From contig JAYMTJ010000042.1 of the NCBI GenBank assembly GCA_036897525.1, positions 1 to 64,000 on the forward strand: 64,000 nucleotides of DNA. Direction: 5' to 3'. Source of the stretch: Pelargonium x hortorum (taxonomy: Eukaryota; Streptophyta; Magnoliopsida; Geraniales; Geraniaceae). A program made the translations under genes and the position numbers. This document shows positions 11,926 through 25,089 of this stretch, one piece after another; the stretch's first letter is position 1, and the number at the start of each line of letters is the position of its first letter. The notes below the pieces were generated by a model, which was not told where the DNA came from, ran no database searches, and worked only from the letters and a program-made list of their open reading frames with translations.

Positions 11926-14230
11926 TAAGTTATAAAAGTGGGTATAAGAATATAAGAGGATTGTATCTTAATCCTTTATACTTAATCTGGACTACTTTGA
12001 TGGAGAGACTCTTTTATCTAAGTAATTTCAAAGTTCCATTTCACCCTTTTAGCGATTTTATTCTTTGTAAAACTTATTAGGTATAAAAGTGAGGTATATA
12101 ATCCTAGGAGCAGGTTGTCTAACGTAACGAAAAGGGACTTAAGGTGCTTTCCGGGTTTTGGGTTTATGGAGTTCTTACTTAATATAGCATAAGGTAAAAC
12201 TGATTGGATGAAGAATATCTTACTCGGCTTTGAGCGCCCTCTAGTCCTATCCCCGGGATTTGCTTTGTTATCAAAAGCTGCCTTAACCTGCCTTATGGAA
12301 TTCAAAAACCTATGACCAGTCAATTGCGAGCACTTTATTTACACAAGATACTGAACTAGTAAACCAAAAAAGTGTGAGTCTTAGTTGATATAACTACAGA
12401 TCCAAGGGTGACCTTATTATAAAGTATATGACAGGGCAGCTTAGATTAGAGAGTGAACTTATGTTATACAATGTAAACTCTTGTTGGTTATTCTCCAGAA
12501 AAGAGTCAGAATATGGTTTTTAGTGATTAGTCTAAGCGTATAGGACTTATAAACAAAAAGGAACCTATAGCGGATTCCAGTAATTATACTTTCAAGTACA
12601 TACATAGAAAAGAAGTTATATGAGTAAAAAACTGGCGGGTCCTGGTTTAGGTGAACTATAAATAGCTTTCTTGTATTGACTAGTAGCAAAATCCGATCGT
12701 ATACATAGTCAATTTTGTTTAGTATATTTGTACTTAGGAAAGCATTCTTGTAATCGTAGGATATTGTTAAAATTTTTTCCTTAGTTTGTATCACTTTTTT
12801 ATCAAAAAGGAGTAGTATTGGCCACTTTATGGATCTCTAGGGATAGGAAGAAATTAGAGCCTACCATTTTAAAATCAAGATATGCAGCAAATCCCCAATG
12901 TATTCCCTTTTTCAAATCCCAAAAACTATTCATAGACATATCAGAGAATAAAATTAGAGCTAATATTTCCAATACCCAAGCAGGTGGTAGGTCTATTAAT
13001 AATTTTTTGATCCCTTTTTTCTGAAAAATTAGATCAGACTTTTCTTAGTACAGATAGTATATAATAAAATAAGATGATATAGCAATACCAACTATAACCT
13101 AACGTTGATCCGTATTTGATCCCCATAGTTTTTAGCTGTACAGTAGCAAACCAATGCCAACTGGGTCTCCCTAAATATGTACAAATATGAGTATCCCGAA
13201 ATAAGTGTCTTTTTGTAAACCTTTCGGAATATGATTACCTCCTTCTAAATAGACCCAAGCTACTTGACTCTTTTTTTAATTTATGTATCCTAGAAGCTCT
13301 CCCTTTCAGGATTGACCACACGTAAACAAATTCTACTTGAATCTATCTAAGTAATTGCGCTTCGGTTTTCTTTACTTTAAGCTAGAGGCTAGTCAAAACA
13401 TGTATTCGAGCCTTGTCCTAGACTGAGACGAATTGTTAATATCGAAAAGAATCCGAATAGAAATCGAATCTGATGAGCTCCTTCTTAATTATATACTTTT
13501 ATATCAAAAAAAAATATAGAGAGCCTTTTTATAATTCACGTGTCTGGTGATGTTATCAAGAAAAGATTCTCATTTACAACTAAAAATAACGTTATCTTTT
13601 CAGAATTTAGGAATTTAATCTAGGGACTTTTTCCGGAGTTTTATTAAACTAATAAGAATATCTACATCTAATGAGGAGGCTTCTATCTAAACTAAAAAAA
13701 ATGCCTTTCGGCAGCTCTCTTCTCTGGGGAATCCACGAATTTAAACCTAGGAACATCTGACTATATGAGACTCTCATTAACATTAAAAGCTTGACTAAGC
13801 ACATCAGAACCTTTAAACTATCCTTTCTTCTCGAGTCTTATATATAATGGGACTCCTTTATACGTTTAATATACTCAAAGCTTCGGAGGAAATGGGATAC
13901 TTACTAACGAGTGATCAATTAAGGACTACCTCTTTTAAGCTTTTAAAAATCCTTCTTTATACTTTAATTCTAGAATTCCCAGAGATTCCCTATTTTAAAA
14001 GTAACAAGAGACTTTCTTTTTACTTTTTAAGACACCTACTTCAAAAAGCTCTAGGCACTGCCCAATTGTTTATTTGGGCTTCGTATTTTAGAAGCTTGGA
14101 ATAGTTCTCTCAATTTATTAGACTTGTCCTCTATTCCATTAGTTCATAACGAAAAAGTTTTTTTAGGCTACACCTGTTCGCTGGAATTTGACTTCTTGGT
14201 GAAAAAAAGAAGGGGTTTTCTAAGTAGGTA

Positions 14231-14251
14231 GGGTTTTGTCCGAAATTCTAA
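14231..14251 (+). repeat. Short repeat pair, copy 1
   Basis: GGGTTTTGTCCGAA followed by ATTCTAA. The same sequence is found at 19741-19766 with an extra CCGAA in the middle, as if five bases had been duplicated in one copy. The match ends abruptly on both sides. Confidence 0.5.
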
Positions 14252-17200
14252 GGCACTAGAGTACTATATATAATCTTTTAAATAGATTAAACCAGGACCG
14301 CGTAAGTGCTTTATTTAGGAAGATACAAATAAGAAAGGTTTGTCTTGTCGGCTAAAAATTTCAATTTGCTCCAGATTTCAAAAATATAGGAGTCAAAAAC
14401 TAGTTTTCCTAGAAGTCGGAGGTGTGCATTTTCAGTAAACAGGATTTCTGCTCGGAAGGACCCCATTTCCTAGTAATATTACAAAGAATTAAAGGTAGTT
14501 ACCCTTTTCAGTACTTTTACTACGAGACTCTTATTCCTCAACTGCGGTAAAGCTAGCATGCTAAATAGAAAAATATCCTATACAAATAGAGGCCTATAGT
14601 ATAGTAAACTAGTGCTCTCTATAACATAAACTTATAAACTTAAGATAAGTTTCGGTGTAGGAACACTCACTTTATCTTTTGTATTTTTATTAAATGCTTG
14701 CGCTAAAGATAGCTTGTATCCCCTGTGTACCTAGAAGACTCAGCTCCTTCCCAAGTTTTTGGTATTTTCTTTTTATATAATTATGCACTTATTACTTCTC
14801 TTTTTTTATAACTAGACACACAGTACTCTAAATTTTCTTATATAAGTAAGCAAAACCTTAAAAAATGAAAGGCATCCGCGTCGGAACAAGACTTTATCAA
14901 CAAACTTCTATAGCTTAGCGCAATCCGATTATCACTATATTCAACTTTTTAATTGTTGTAAGATACTGCCCATACACAATGAAGGGAATCTATAAACAAG
15001 GAAAGGATTCGGGATCTATTCTTGACTTTTGACAGTTTACTATGGAACTTGAACCAGCGACATGTCCGAGCAAGAGAGCTGCGATCTAGCCATCAAAGGG
15101 AGTGGGCGTACTAAGATAGAGCCTATTAAAAAACTAAAGCTATTTTCAATATAAGAGGTACATAGAAAGATTCATAGTATTTAGTATTTCCAAGTAAGAT
15201 GTTCTACTATAAAGAAAAGGAGTGTTTAATGGATCGAAGAGTTCTTTATTGTACTTATATAAAATTAACCCAAGCCTGATTTGTACGCTAAGGTTTATTT
15301 TGCAAGAGTTAAAGGGCCTCTCTTGCCATAATATATAAATCCTACAAGGATCCTCTCCTTAGGCGCTTCTCGTTTCAATTTATTTTGAGTAGAATTTAGG
15401 GTCTTATTGCAAGGATATCCATTTTTGTTACTTATTATCAAAGATTTTGGGTTGTACACTTAAAAGCACAGGTTGGTTAGGTAATCTAATCAATTTTTCC
15501 TTTTTCCGGATTCTTTGAGTTGAAACCTTGATTTTTAGAAAGGTACCCGTTTCTTAATAAAAAGAATATTAAAACACTGACTTTTCTTTAGACACTCTTG
15601 ATGAAACTGGAAAACCCGAAACCTGATTACAAACAGTGAAAATAGTATATGCTCTCGTACAAAGGTTCTGAACCGACAAACATTAAATCCTAAGCTTCTT
15701 AAATAGTTATTTGAAAAGCCTTTTTTTGCTTAACACTCTAAAAAAAGCAGTCATATTATCAAGTACAAGTATAACCGACCCTTTAGTATGCGAGTTCCTG
15801 GTTTCCTGTGGGTAATCTGTGATTGACAAATAAAGTAGGATGCTAAATACTTGTATTTACTAACAAAAGGATCCACTTAAACTGACTAGGACTTCTTAAC
15901 CGGAGCCTGTATCAGTATTGAAACGGAAATCCTTACTATAAAATTCGAAAGACTAGGTTCAAATCAGAATCTTTGGATTACTTACTGTGCAACCTGTTTT
16001 TCAAGCTTCTGTAGAATATAACTACAGGGCAAACTCCCTATCTAGTGTAAAATTATGATATATTCTTGTTACCTTAAAGAAAAGAAAGAGTAACAGGGGG
16101 GCTCCTTATTTGTGCGCAGTGCTTCCGTGGAGAAGGAGCCTTATCTACTTTAACACAGAGAATTTTGAAAATGAAAATCGTGTATATCTAGGTAATTTCA
16201 TTTTAAGATTTATACCCTATCGAGCTTTTATATCGTGGTTTGCACAATCCCGTATTGTCTTAATATGAGCAGTCATCTATTTAAAAAGGATACCTAAAGT
16301 TACGAGCTAAGAGTTTTAGACAATATAACTCTTCTTAAAATAGCATGCATTTTTGCACCCCTTCCCTTTGAGAACTTTAGTATACAGATTCCAAATTTAA
16401 GGTAAGGGGTTTTGGTTTGTCAAAAATTTTAGTTATAGAAAAAGCACACTTTCATCCGTTAAAATAGACCCAGCTGCTTAATTACTCATGCAACGGAGAT
16501 ACTAAGGATATGCAGGTATGTTTTAGTCTGAGTTAAAGCGCGGAGTTAAATCAATGACATCATAGTAAAAGACCCTCTCAGTACTGAAGTGAAGCAAAAG
16601 CATTAATCTCATCTAAACCTGGAAAATGCCTTCTTATAAAAGTTTTTTCTTTGTTGTCCGAAAGTCTAGCGAAACTTTCAAAATTGAGTATAAGAGAAAC
16701 CCTCCTTGATGGATAGAGCACCTAGTACTACTTTCCTATAAACTCCTCCGGAATGCCATAAAAGAGTCAGGTATACTACGCTTCTAGGTTGGTAGAACAC
16801 CTAGCTAATAAAATAATGAATTGTCATGCAAAGGTTCAAGTCGAGTAAACCCGAGGTATCCTGTTTATAGTTTCTGTCTTTTTTTAGAAAGATCCAAGGA
16901 TTTCTTGATGTTAATATAGTATAAGGTATGCCTGGTACGTTTGGTTTGTTACTCCCAGGTTAGCTCAAGATTTTTGTGTTATCGATTAATCGGAATTCTC
17001 CTGTCCCCAAAACGCTAAGGAAATTGCAAAACATCTCTTTCAATAAAAAAGTCAATCATAATTACTTCACATCCGATCTGGTACTATCCGTAGACGTTAC
17101 GCACAACTGATAGACCGACTTATTTATATATACTAGATCCGGTTTAAATTAACGAATTAGGAAGAATAGCCCTAGAAAAACACGAGAGCCCTAAAACTTT

Positions 17201-17777
17201 GTTTAAAAACTCGTTAGTACCGATCCCCAGTAAACCCATGCTAGACATAAGAAAATCACTGATACCCAGCCTTAACTAAAGAGGGACTATTTCTAATAAA
17301 GCGAGTAATAGAAAATATTTTCGAGTTAAATGAGAGTCTCTTTGTGAGGCATTTATTTCGTATATGTCAATCTCCCAACTCAAACTGGGTTACTATAAAC
17401 ATTTTAGTAGTAAAAAAAACTTGAGACTTCGTCTACAAGATAGGACAAACTAACTAATTGGAGTACCGAGTCTTTAAGGTACGAATATTTTAACAAAAGC
17501 AGATAGGAGTACGTACATTATCATTCTCTAAGAAGCTGGCAAATTCTAACTAGGGGTGGTATACGTACTTAAATAGTACCTTGTAGACTCAGACCTGTAA
17601 TTATAAAAAAGCCTTCGCAAGATATCTAGGAAGCTCTTGCTTCAAATCAGTTAAGAATGACCCTTACATTCATTTTTTATAGAGGCACTCAATTGTCTAG
17701 GCTTAGCGCTTTAGTCATAGGAAATTAAGACTTTAGTAAGTTTAGAGGGCACCATATCCATATTCTATTTCATTTTC

Positions 17778-17794
17778 AAAAAGGATCCCTTTTT
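17778..17794. repeat. Perfect A/T-flanked hairpin
   Basis: AAAAAGG pairs with CCTTTTT around the loop ATC, and more T follows. It belongs to the loose group of A-run, GG, short loop, CC, T-run near-palindromes that recur through type A DNA. It could terminate transcription in a bacterial-type system, but no gene lies upstream, so I do not call it a terminator. Confidence 0.4.
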
Positions 17795-19740
17795 TTATAC
17801 ACAGTAATGATAGGCATATGACTGTTTCCTTACTTCTTTCTAGCTTCCTCTTTTTAATGAAAGGTAACCACTATTTAGTATTTAGACTCCTAGAAACCCA
17901 CCCTTTAGCTGGTAAACCTTTGGAATTAAGAAAAAAGTTTGCTTACTATATTTTTAGAAACTTTGCTTTTTCGGGGGTTCTCTAAAGAAGACTTCCCCAG
18001 GAATAATAAGATTTAAGGAAGTCCGCTTATCTGGAATATCGAGAATTGAAACTCTAGTTTTTGGGAGAAGTTAGCTTTAAGGGAATAAAACTAGGCTTCC
18101 CTTTTAGGTCTTTATAAATGAAATTCTAGTAACGTTAAGGCAGTACTTTCTTCATCGGGTATTTTCCTAAAGGAGTTGACTAACTATACAGTAAATCTTA
18201 AATCTCATAAATCAAGTCAAAGCAATGTGGAAATGAATATAATTGAAAAATTCTAAGAATTAAACGAACAGTTTTCAGTAAGGGGCAGTACTCGGTTATA
18301 GTGGTACAGAGTAGAGTCAAGGATTTCTGCTTGTTTAGTGATAGGCTGCGGGTTCCTTCGGTACATTCTCCGTTCTATTACGAGAAATGCCTCGTTATCG
18401 AAAATCTATTTCATTATTTTAAGGTTTTGAGTCCGGAATACGAAGATCTTGAATTGACTACCTCTTTTAAATAGTGCAATAAATGCTCTTACTGCGTGAA
18501 ATAGAAATCCAAAAAAGTGTTGGTAACACCTAGGTGTAAAATAAGGAGTACTCTAAAAAGATAAAAATCATCTTAAGCTCTCGGTATTTATATCTTATTC
18601 TTCTTAAGGCATTAAGGCAAAGAGGGTTTTCACTTTTTTATATAGAGTATTCTTAATTATATGAAGTAAAGTCTCAGATATTAGGAATTTCAGGGAATAC
18701 AAACCTTTTGAACTCTTTTTGAAGATTGTAAAAGGGGGCTTTTCGGGTTTTTATTTAGGGCTTACTTTGTTTCCTAGGTTCTGTATTTTTCCTTCGAAGA
18801 CTCTAGTAATTCAAACGAGGTTAATAAGAGATCCGGAAGTCTACGGGTTTTCAAGATATGGGTAAAAGATTCCCGATTTATACTTTAGAATTAGATAAAA
18901 CTTATCCAAGCAGCAGCTGTGATCCTAATTTCACGGATAGTTTTTAAACTGCTTACTTATAACATCAAAATAAAGAAAAGTTCTAGAAACTCAAGAGTTA
19001 AGCACTAAGAATTTATAAGTTCCCCAGAAAAAGCGTGAATAAAGGACAAGGGAGCCCTCGCTGTACTAAATGGGTATGGTTTTCAAAAGAGAGCATTGCT
19101 CATAATAAGGAAAGTCTTAGATCCAGGATTTTTTGACTCTAAGCCAATCCTAGCTTAGCTAACAAAAGTAACCCCGCTTTAGGATTAGAAGTGCTCTTGA
19201 CTTGCTAATGACTAAAAAACTAGTACAAACGAAACTCACTACGGAGAGGCTCCCCCTTTACTTTGACTTCTATTTAAATAGCTTTATTCTCGCTAGAGAA
19301 ACAACACCGACGGGAAGAATAAACTTTCACCTGACTTATTATTACTTAGAATTTCTCTATTCATTAACAAATTGACGCTAGGGAAAGGCGGCTTAAGGAT
19401 TGTCTTTTTATCGAAAAGGAGAAAGTCCTTCCTACCGACCAGAACATAGTGAGGATGTTTTTTGTTTGTAGTGGGTTATAGATATACTGACTTACACTAC
19501 AGGAACACCAATATACTATTCTTGACTTTCTTGATTGAACTTATCCTAAACTTGTTATTCTAAAGAGATAAACACCAATATCATTGCAAAGAATACAAGA
19601 GAGTATTCAGGATTTTTAATCTATTTGTATATAAGTAATTTCAAAAACCCTTTCTTAGTAAAGGGCCAACACTCGATCGTATTCCTAGCGCTTTAATAAA
19701 TGGTAATCTAAGCGATTTATTTTGAAAAAGCATATGAGAT

Positions 19741-19766
19741 GGGTTTTGTCCGAACCGAAATTCTAA
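19741..19766 (+). repeat. Short repeat pair, copy 2
   Basis: This is the partner of 14231-14251, with CCGAA present twice in tandem. It lies 5.5 kb away on the same strand. Nothing else in the flanks matches. Confidence 0.5.
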
Positions 19767-22534
19767 CTTGTACTATTCAATTTTTTGTTAGAGGATGCCC
19801 CAGATTACTGACGAATAACACAAATGAAAAGAACAAGGGCTTTTCAAGAGACATGGAATAGGTTTAGCTTTTTAATTATAGGCATTTACTCATCTCATAG
19901 AAAAACCTCTTCTAATGATATACCTTGAATATATAACAATATAGCAAGGACTCCACTTGTTTCTTACTTTTATTTATAAGACTACGGATCTATTGTTTTA
20001 AACCTATAAAAAGACTTTTTTAATAGCCAATATTTGTAAGGTTGACTACTCTAAATTAGAGAGCGCCTGTATTAAGATTTGTAAATAAAAGGAAGCCCTA
20101 TTATTAAAATGAAACCAAGAAAAGGCAAGAAGTTAGGGTTAAGTAATAAAATCCCTGTTGAGTTAAAGATCTCTTTAAGGGTTCAAGGCACGACTGTGCT
20201 TTTAGTTATAGGAAAGTACAGGTCTTGCTTATAAGAATTTACACTAAACTTATTAAGAGAATTCAAGTAAAGGTTCACTTCTATATATATTTTTTGACTA
20301 TTACAGAAGAAAAACGAATTACTAGTAATCCCATCCTTTCAAAAGCCTTAGAGCCAATAAATTGATAAGCAGGGTAATTATGGACTACTTAAGATAGAAT
20401 TCCTTGGTTATGAGTAGAATAAGTCAGACATTAACTACCCTTATTATTAACCATTAGTAGTTAGGGTGTAATTTCTACTAATATTAGTAGTTAAATCAAC
20501 CAATTCTAAGGCAAGTGTGAAATTAGTACAAGAAAGGAGTAAATGCATTTTTAAATCGACCCGTTCTGTTAGTAAAAAGGGAAGAGAAGATTAGTCAATT
20601 TAGTAAGAATTTGTTTAAGAAATATAAGTAAGTAAGCTTCATAAAAGCGAGTCAATTTAGAGATCTAGAGCCTATGAGTATTGAAGGCCGGCTTTTTTGT
20701 TAAAGTAGAATCACTTAGTTAAATATCCATAGAATTTCTTTCATGCAGTATACCCTATAAATTTCTGTTTGATATCAGGGAAAATAGAAAAAGTTTACTC
20801 CCTGTACTGGTATCCAAATCTATTTGACTCCTTAATATACATATACAGGAAACCTAGTTACAAGTTCTTGAGCTGTAAGGAAACGGTTTGCGCTCCTAGG
20901 AATCTCTAGTACAATTCCTTCTTTATGTAGGACTTCTCTAATTGCTAATTGTAAACTCTTTATTTCGGCTATATAAAGTATAAGTAGAGTAATACTAAAC
21001 TTTACTGAATCTAGTTGTAAGTCCTAACCGAATGAGTCGAGGATACCTTTAAATAATGGTTAGTTCTAGTTTATATAGTATACAGAAGGCTAAAAGGAAA
21101 CAAATTAACCCAGTTGTAAACAGTTCCCTATAACTTTAATACATTCCGAATGGGAAACGTAGGAACGTAAAAGCAGCATCTTAGTTCATACTTAATTCAG
21201 TATTTGTCTCTACTAGAATCAAAGTCTAGGGCAGGAACTTTATAAGAATTCTTTGGCTTTGGGCTTCATTTTTTTACGCTTGACTTACTCCTAAAGCTAT
21301 TAAAACCGCGATAATGGTACAAAATACAGAATAAAACAGCTACCAAAAAACGCACTCAAGCTACATGCAAAACTACTTGACAAAGAGGAAACAAACGGTA
21401 AAGACAGAAAGTATATCATAGTACAGTCGTGTGCTTGGACTACATTAAAAAAAGAGTTTTGATATATAATCTAAAATACAAGACCTATTACCTTATTACA
21501 ACAAGTTTAAGAAATAGGTATGAAAAGTATAATTGATTTCTAAATTAGAGACACACAGCCTATAAAAAAGATTAATGTGTTGGGAAGTCCTTGGCCGAAG
21601 AATTAAGTAATTGTTTAAGTTAAGTAAGCTGAAAAAATAGTGGCCAATAAAAAAGGAATCTTCAATTAAGCCCTTTTTAAAATTGTAGTAAAAGCTAGAC
21701 TCCCATTTTTGTTTACTCGTGATTTTAATCACTTAGATACAAGGTCTTCAGTTGTTACTTGAGAACCCCTCCTATTCCATTCCAAGCCTTACTCGAGTAT
21801 AGTTATAAATTTTTTCAATGGGCTATATCTTAGTACGATGAATTCTCTTTTTAATGGTTAAATCGAGGCTCTTAAGACATGTGAAAGGTTCAAGGCGCGC
21901 AGCTTTTTTCAGTATAAACCAGGTTATTTTGAGCAAATGAAACTTTTATCCTATAAGAGCCTTTATTTTATAAGATTCAAATAAGCCAGAATCAATAGAA
22001 CAAGCACTCTTTAGAATTCTTTTAATAAGAAGCTCTTGTACTTACTTCTTAATCAAACTTGAGACATACATCTTCAGTCTTAAGAAAAAGAAAGGCTAAC
22101 CTCAAACCAATTTGATCGGATTAGCTAAAATTAGAAAAGCCCCTTATTTACATTTACAGAACAGAGTTGACTTCCTAAAGAACCTTTTCGGTGAAGCAAG
22201 CCTCTAATCTAAGAAAGGAGTCCCTGACGACAGGAAAACTGGCTTACCCAAAAGGAGAGCTCTATATCCCTTTGAAATGAAACCAAGGCACTTTCCAATC
22301 AAAGTGTATCTTTTAGAGGAATTTCTTAGACTTTTGACTACTTTTTCTAGAATCGAGGATCATTCCTATAGTAAAATGCGCTTGAGGACTTTGACCGCAG
22401 GTGGATTTTGAACATTGAATCTTATGGGCTTCCTTCTATAAGTACTTGTTTTTATACTATTAGAAAAACTTAGGATCCTAATACCAAGAAAAGCCCTCCA
22501 ATTGACATTCGAACCAGGGGATCTCTATACTTTC

Positions 22535-22760
22535 AAATCCCTAAAAAGCAAAAGGGGTCCCATTGATTTGACAGTAGGTGAAAATTGAACAACGAAAAAA
22601 CCGAGTTCTCCAAGAGAAAGGGTCTTTTTAGAGTCCTCTTTTTTAGAAAAGTTGCGTTTTGTATAGATGGAAAACCTATCCAAACAAGTTTGCCTTGGGA
22701 AGAGGTGTTGAAAACAAAATTTCCATTCTGCATAACTGTGAAAGCTTATACTTTTTGACA
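22535..22760 (+). repeat. R1 dispersed repeat, copy 1 (subtype I)
   Basis: It contains the R1 order of motifs: a CTAAAAAGCAAAAGGGG-like left part, GATTTGACAGTAGGTGAAA, TTGAACAA, a spacer, TTTTTTAGAAAAGTTGCG, TTTTGTATAGATGGAAAACC, TTGCCTTGG, then a second TTCCATTCTGCATA and ATACTTTTTGAC. The far-left AGTAGACTTTTT block of other copies is missing or unrecognisable. The minus strand shows overlapping open frames (22525-22761), but similar frames in other copies follow the repeat and do not show codon-like conservation. Confidence 0.7.
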
Positions 22761-23510
22761 TTTGAAACTTAGCAAACCTACCTCCTTATTTACAGAACTG
22801 ACCCCTAATCAGTAAGACTTTCATTTCAATTTGACAATTTCCTACTACTTTTAGAGATTTGAAACTCCTACTATCGAGCCTCACTTTAGAATACCTTGTT
22901 CAGACCCCCTTTCTTTCAATCGCTCTTCATTTGAGATTTTAGACTATAAATGCCGTTCCTTTCTTCTAATGCCTTTTCGGAGCTTCACCTTTTGTTTACT
23001 GCTTTTTAAGAGAGAGCCTCCCAACCCGCCTGTAACACCTAACTTTAGGCGAGAAAGGCAAAGACATAGAACCGAGGAAAAACCAAATCCTTCTTTGCTA
23101 CAATACCCAATTTCATTTCAATTGAAAGGGAGAAAGTTCAATACGAAGAATACACTTTGATACCACTTCACCTGGATCTTAGAGCTGCTTGAGAATGAGA
23201 AACAAACTGACAACACAGAACAACTACCTCATTGCAGGAAACCCAAGTTACTTCCTACAGTCAAAGCGAATACAAGCCTGCCCAAAAACCCATTATCTTA
23301 TCTAGCCTAGGATGCTTTTCTAGTTAGAGTACCGAGGCTGACCTATTTCATAGCCTTTTTCGACTTCTTTTATCAAGAAGATACCTGGCTTTAGCTTCAC
23401 TTCACACCACTATCCTGACTTTCCAACTCGGCTCCATATTCATACTCAATCCCAGCTAACCCACCAAGAGCTCCCTCTCTACACTTTGACAGGAAACTTC
23501 TTCAGTCTCT

Positions 23511-23553
23511 CTTTTCAAACTACAGAACATATCTGCCCTTTATCGAACTAAGA
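23511..23553 (+). repeat. CTACAGAA repeat, left copy
   Basis: About 43 bp here match 32163-32205 with few differences. The shared parts are TCAAACTACAGAA, then a variable TGC, then TATCGAACTAAGA. Both copies are on the plus strand, one near each end of the B island, about 8.65 kb apart. They could be old recombination sites that frame most of the island, or simply two members of a larger family. Confidence 0.5.
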
Positions 23554-24154
23554 CAATCCGCGCGGTCAGGGACTTGTCTTGAGTTCCCTGATACTCAAAG
23601 AAGAGATAGAATCCTAGGAAACAGTAGAGTCAGGAGTCGTAGTCAAAGTCTTCACTGCTGAACGGAAAGAGAGGGAGAGAGAACCTTACGATCGAAAGAA
23701 CACGAGAAACAGAAAGTAGATAGTAGAAGTTACCAAGCCCTACCATCTCGTACACTCATACAAGAAAGAAGAGTGAGTGAAAGCGCTGCTAAACTGGAAG
23801 CGAGAGATGCGTCAAAGTGCCCAATTTCTACCGTCTCATCCAACCAATTCCTAGCAGCCAAGAACATGAGAAACAAGAAGAGTGAACTAGATCTCAACTT
23901 CGGGGTGCCCAATCCCTTCATCTAGATTCTCTCACTCAGTAACCCCTTTCGAACCAATGCCCCTCAATTTACAGTCCGCCACTTTCACTGCGGGTTCTCG
24001 CTGTATCTTCCTTTTGCGATTCATATAAGGAAACGTGGTCTAATTATCTGTTGCACTCTATTTCAGTGATTTAGATTCTTTCATAGAATCTCTTTGAACC
24101 CACGACTATCCTTTTTCCATACCGACGTTCTAACCTCAAGTTCATATACTCTGA

Positions 24155-24222
24155 CTCGAATGCCTACCAAACAGATGAGTTTGTGTACTTTCTCTCTCTC
24201 GAATGCCTACCAAACAGATGAG
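24155..24222 (+). repeat. 25-bp exact direct repeat with CT/AG hairpin
   Basis: The same 25 bases (beginning CTCGAATGCC and ending CAGATGAG) occur at 24155-24179 and 24198-24222, separated by 18 bases that include a CT run. The second copy is embedded in an inverted repeat: a run of CT before it pairs with a run of AG after it, with a 9-bp stem. Slippage or template switching at the CT/AG arms could have made the duplication. Confidence 0.65.
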
Positions 24223-24779
24223 AGAGAGTCATAGAATCAAAGTTCTCTTTCTCTAAGCTAAGTGATTTAGAATAGGTATCGATCAGTGTGTCCTGGGTGA
24301 ACAATAGAAGAAGAAAAGCCCCCTATCTCTACTACTACATACATAGCTTAATTGAAACAAAGGTAAGAATATTAAGAAGACTCCTTAAATAGGAAAGACT
24401 GACCAGTCAAAGAAAAGCTAGGTCAAAGCTTTTCACGAGCTTACTTTCTTCTATCTAGAATGTCATTTTTTTATAGTTTAGGTACCTTTTCATTTTGAAT
24501 CTTTCTCCATCCGGCCTAGAGCCAACCTTTCTTTTGAAGGACTTTAGACAGCTCAATCAGGAAGTCAGAGGTGCGAAGCCCTTTCATGGAAGACATCCCA
24601 GTATCCAACTCCCATTAAGTGGCGCGGAAAAGCTATCCATTTACTAGAACAGGCAACTACTTAACCAAGCACTTTCCTTTAGAAGCGTAGAAGCTAAGAA
24701 ACCTGATTAGGCCTGAAAGTCAAAAAGGCTCCTGTTACTGTCTAGAAGAAGGTCTTTGATCTGCAGTTTAGATACCCAC

Positions 24780-25060
24780 GAACCTACCCGAGAGGCTCCC
24801 TTTATAGTATAGTAGTAGAAAGACTTTCAAAAAGAAAAGAAGGAAAGAATAGAACAAGAGAGACAATATAAGAATAAGAAGAAGAGAAGAAAACTCAAAA
24901 CAGTCAATATCTTTCTTTCCTTGGGAAATCAAGACACTAAAGAAAAGAAGAAGAAAGAGAGAATCCAATAGCAAACAAGAACCCAAAGAACAAGAAGAAA
25001 AGAAAGAGAAAGACAATAGCAGAATACCAAAGAGCAAGCAAACAAGAAGATTGAGACCAG
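24780..25060 (+). repeat. Purine-rich tract upstream of R1 copy 2
   Basis: The plus strand is mostly A and G here, with repeated GAAGAAGAA-like words. The long minus-strand frame at 24768-25037 (Leu/Phe/Ser-rich) is simply the complement of this tract. It lies directly before R1 copy 2. Similar tracts precede copies 4 and 5, so the pairing may be part of the unit. Confidence 0.55.
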
Positions 25061-25089
25061 CTTTCTTGGTTGTCCGAGACCCATTTATA

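Larger units (their letters stand above)
10931..22250. other. Gene-free AT-rich spacer (type A)
   Basis: I see no identifiable gene. The region holds a tRNA-like remnant near 11869-11925, one half of a short repeat pair at 14231/19741, and a perfect hairpin with T-run at 17778-17794. Two minus-strand open frames share one frame (12459-12794 and 12018-12323) but start at GTG and TTG. A weak resemblance in the first is described under findings. The rest is stop-rich sequence with many A/T runs. Confidence 0.65.

Noticed and set aside
12018-12323. 101-codon minus-strand open frame in the same frame as 12459-12794
   Set aside because: It starts at TTG with no ATG, the DNA between the two is full of stops, and the translation shows no recognised motif.
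15046-15100. Minus-strand tRNA-like run ending GTCGCTGGTTCAAGTTCC
   Set aside because: No anticodon or T stem can be formed. The likeness is limited to short boxes.
22525-22761. Overlapping minus-strand frames, with similar ones at 26426-26617 and 29743-29955
   Set aside because: They are antisense readings of R1 copies 1, 3 and 6. Similar peptide pieces (IQNATFLKK, IQNVTFLKK) reflect the shared repeat DNA, and the frames are not kept across the other copies.
24768-25037. 89-codon minus-strand frame, very rich in Leu, Phe and Ser
   Set aside because: It is the complement of a purine-rich tract and looks membrane-like only because of that.
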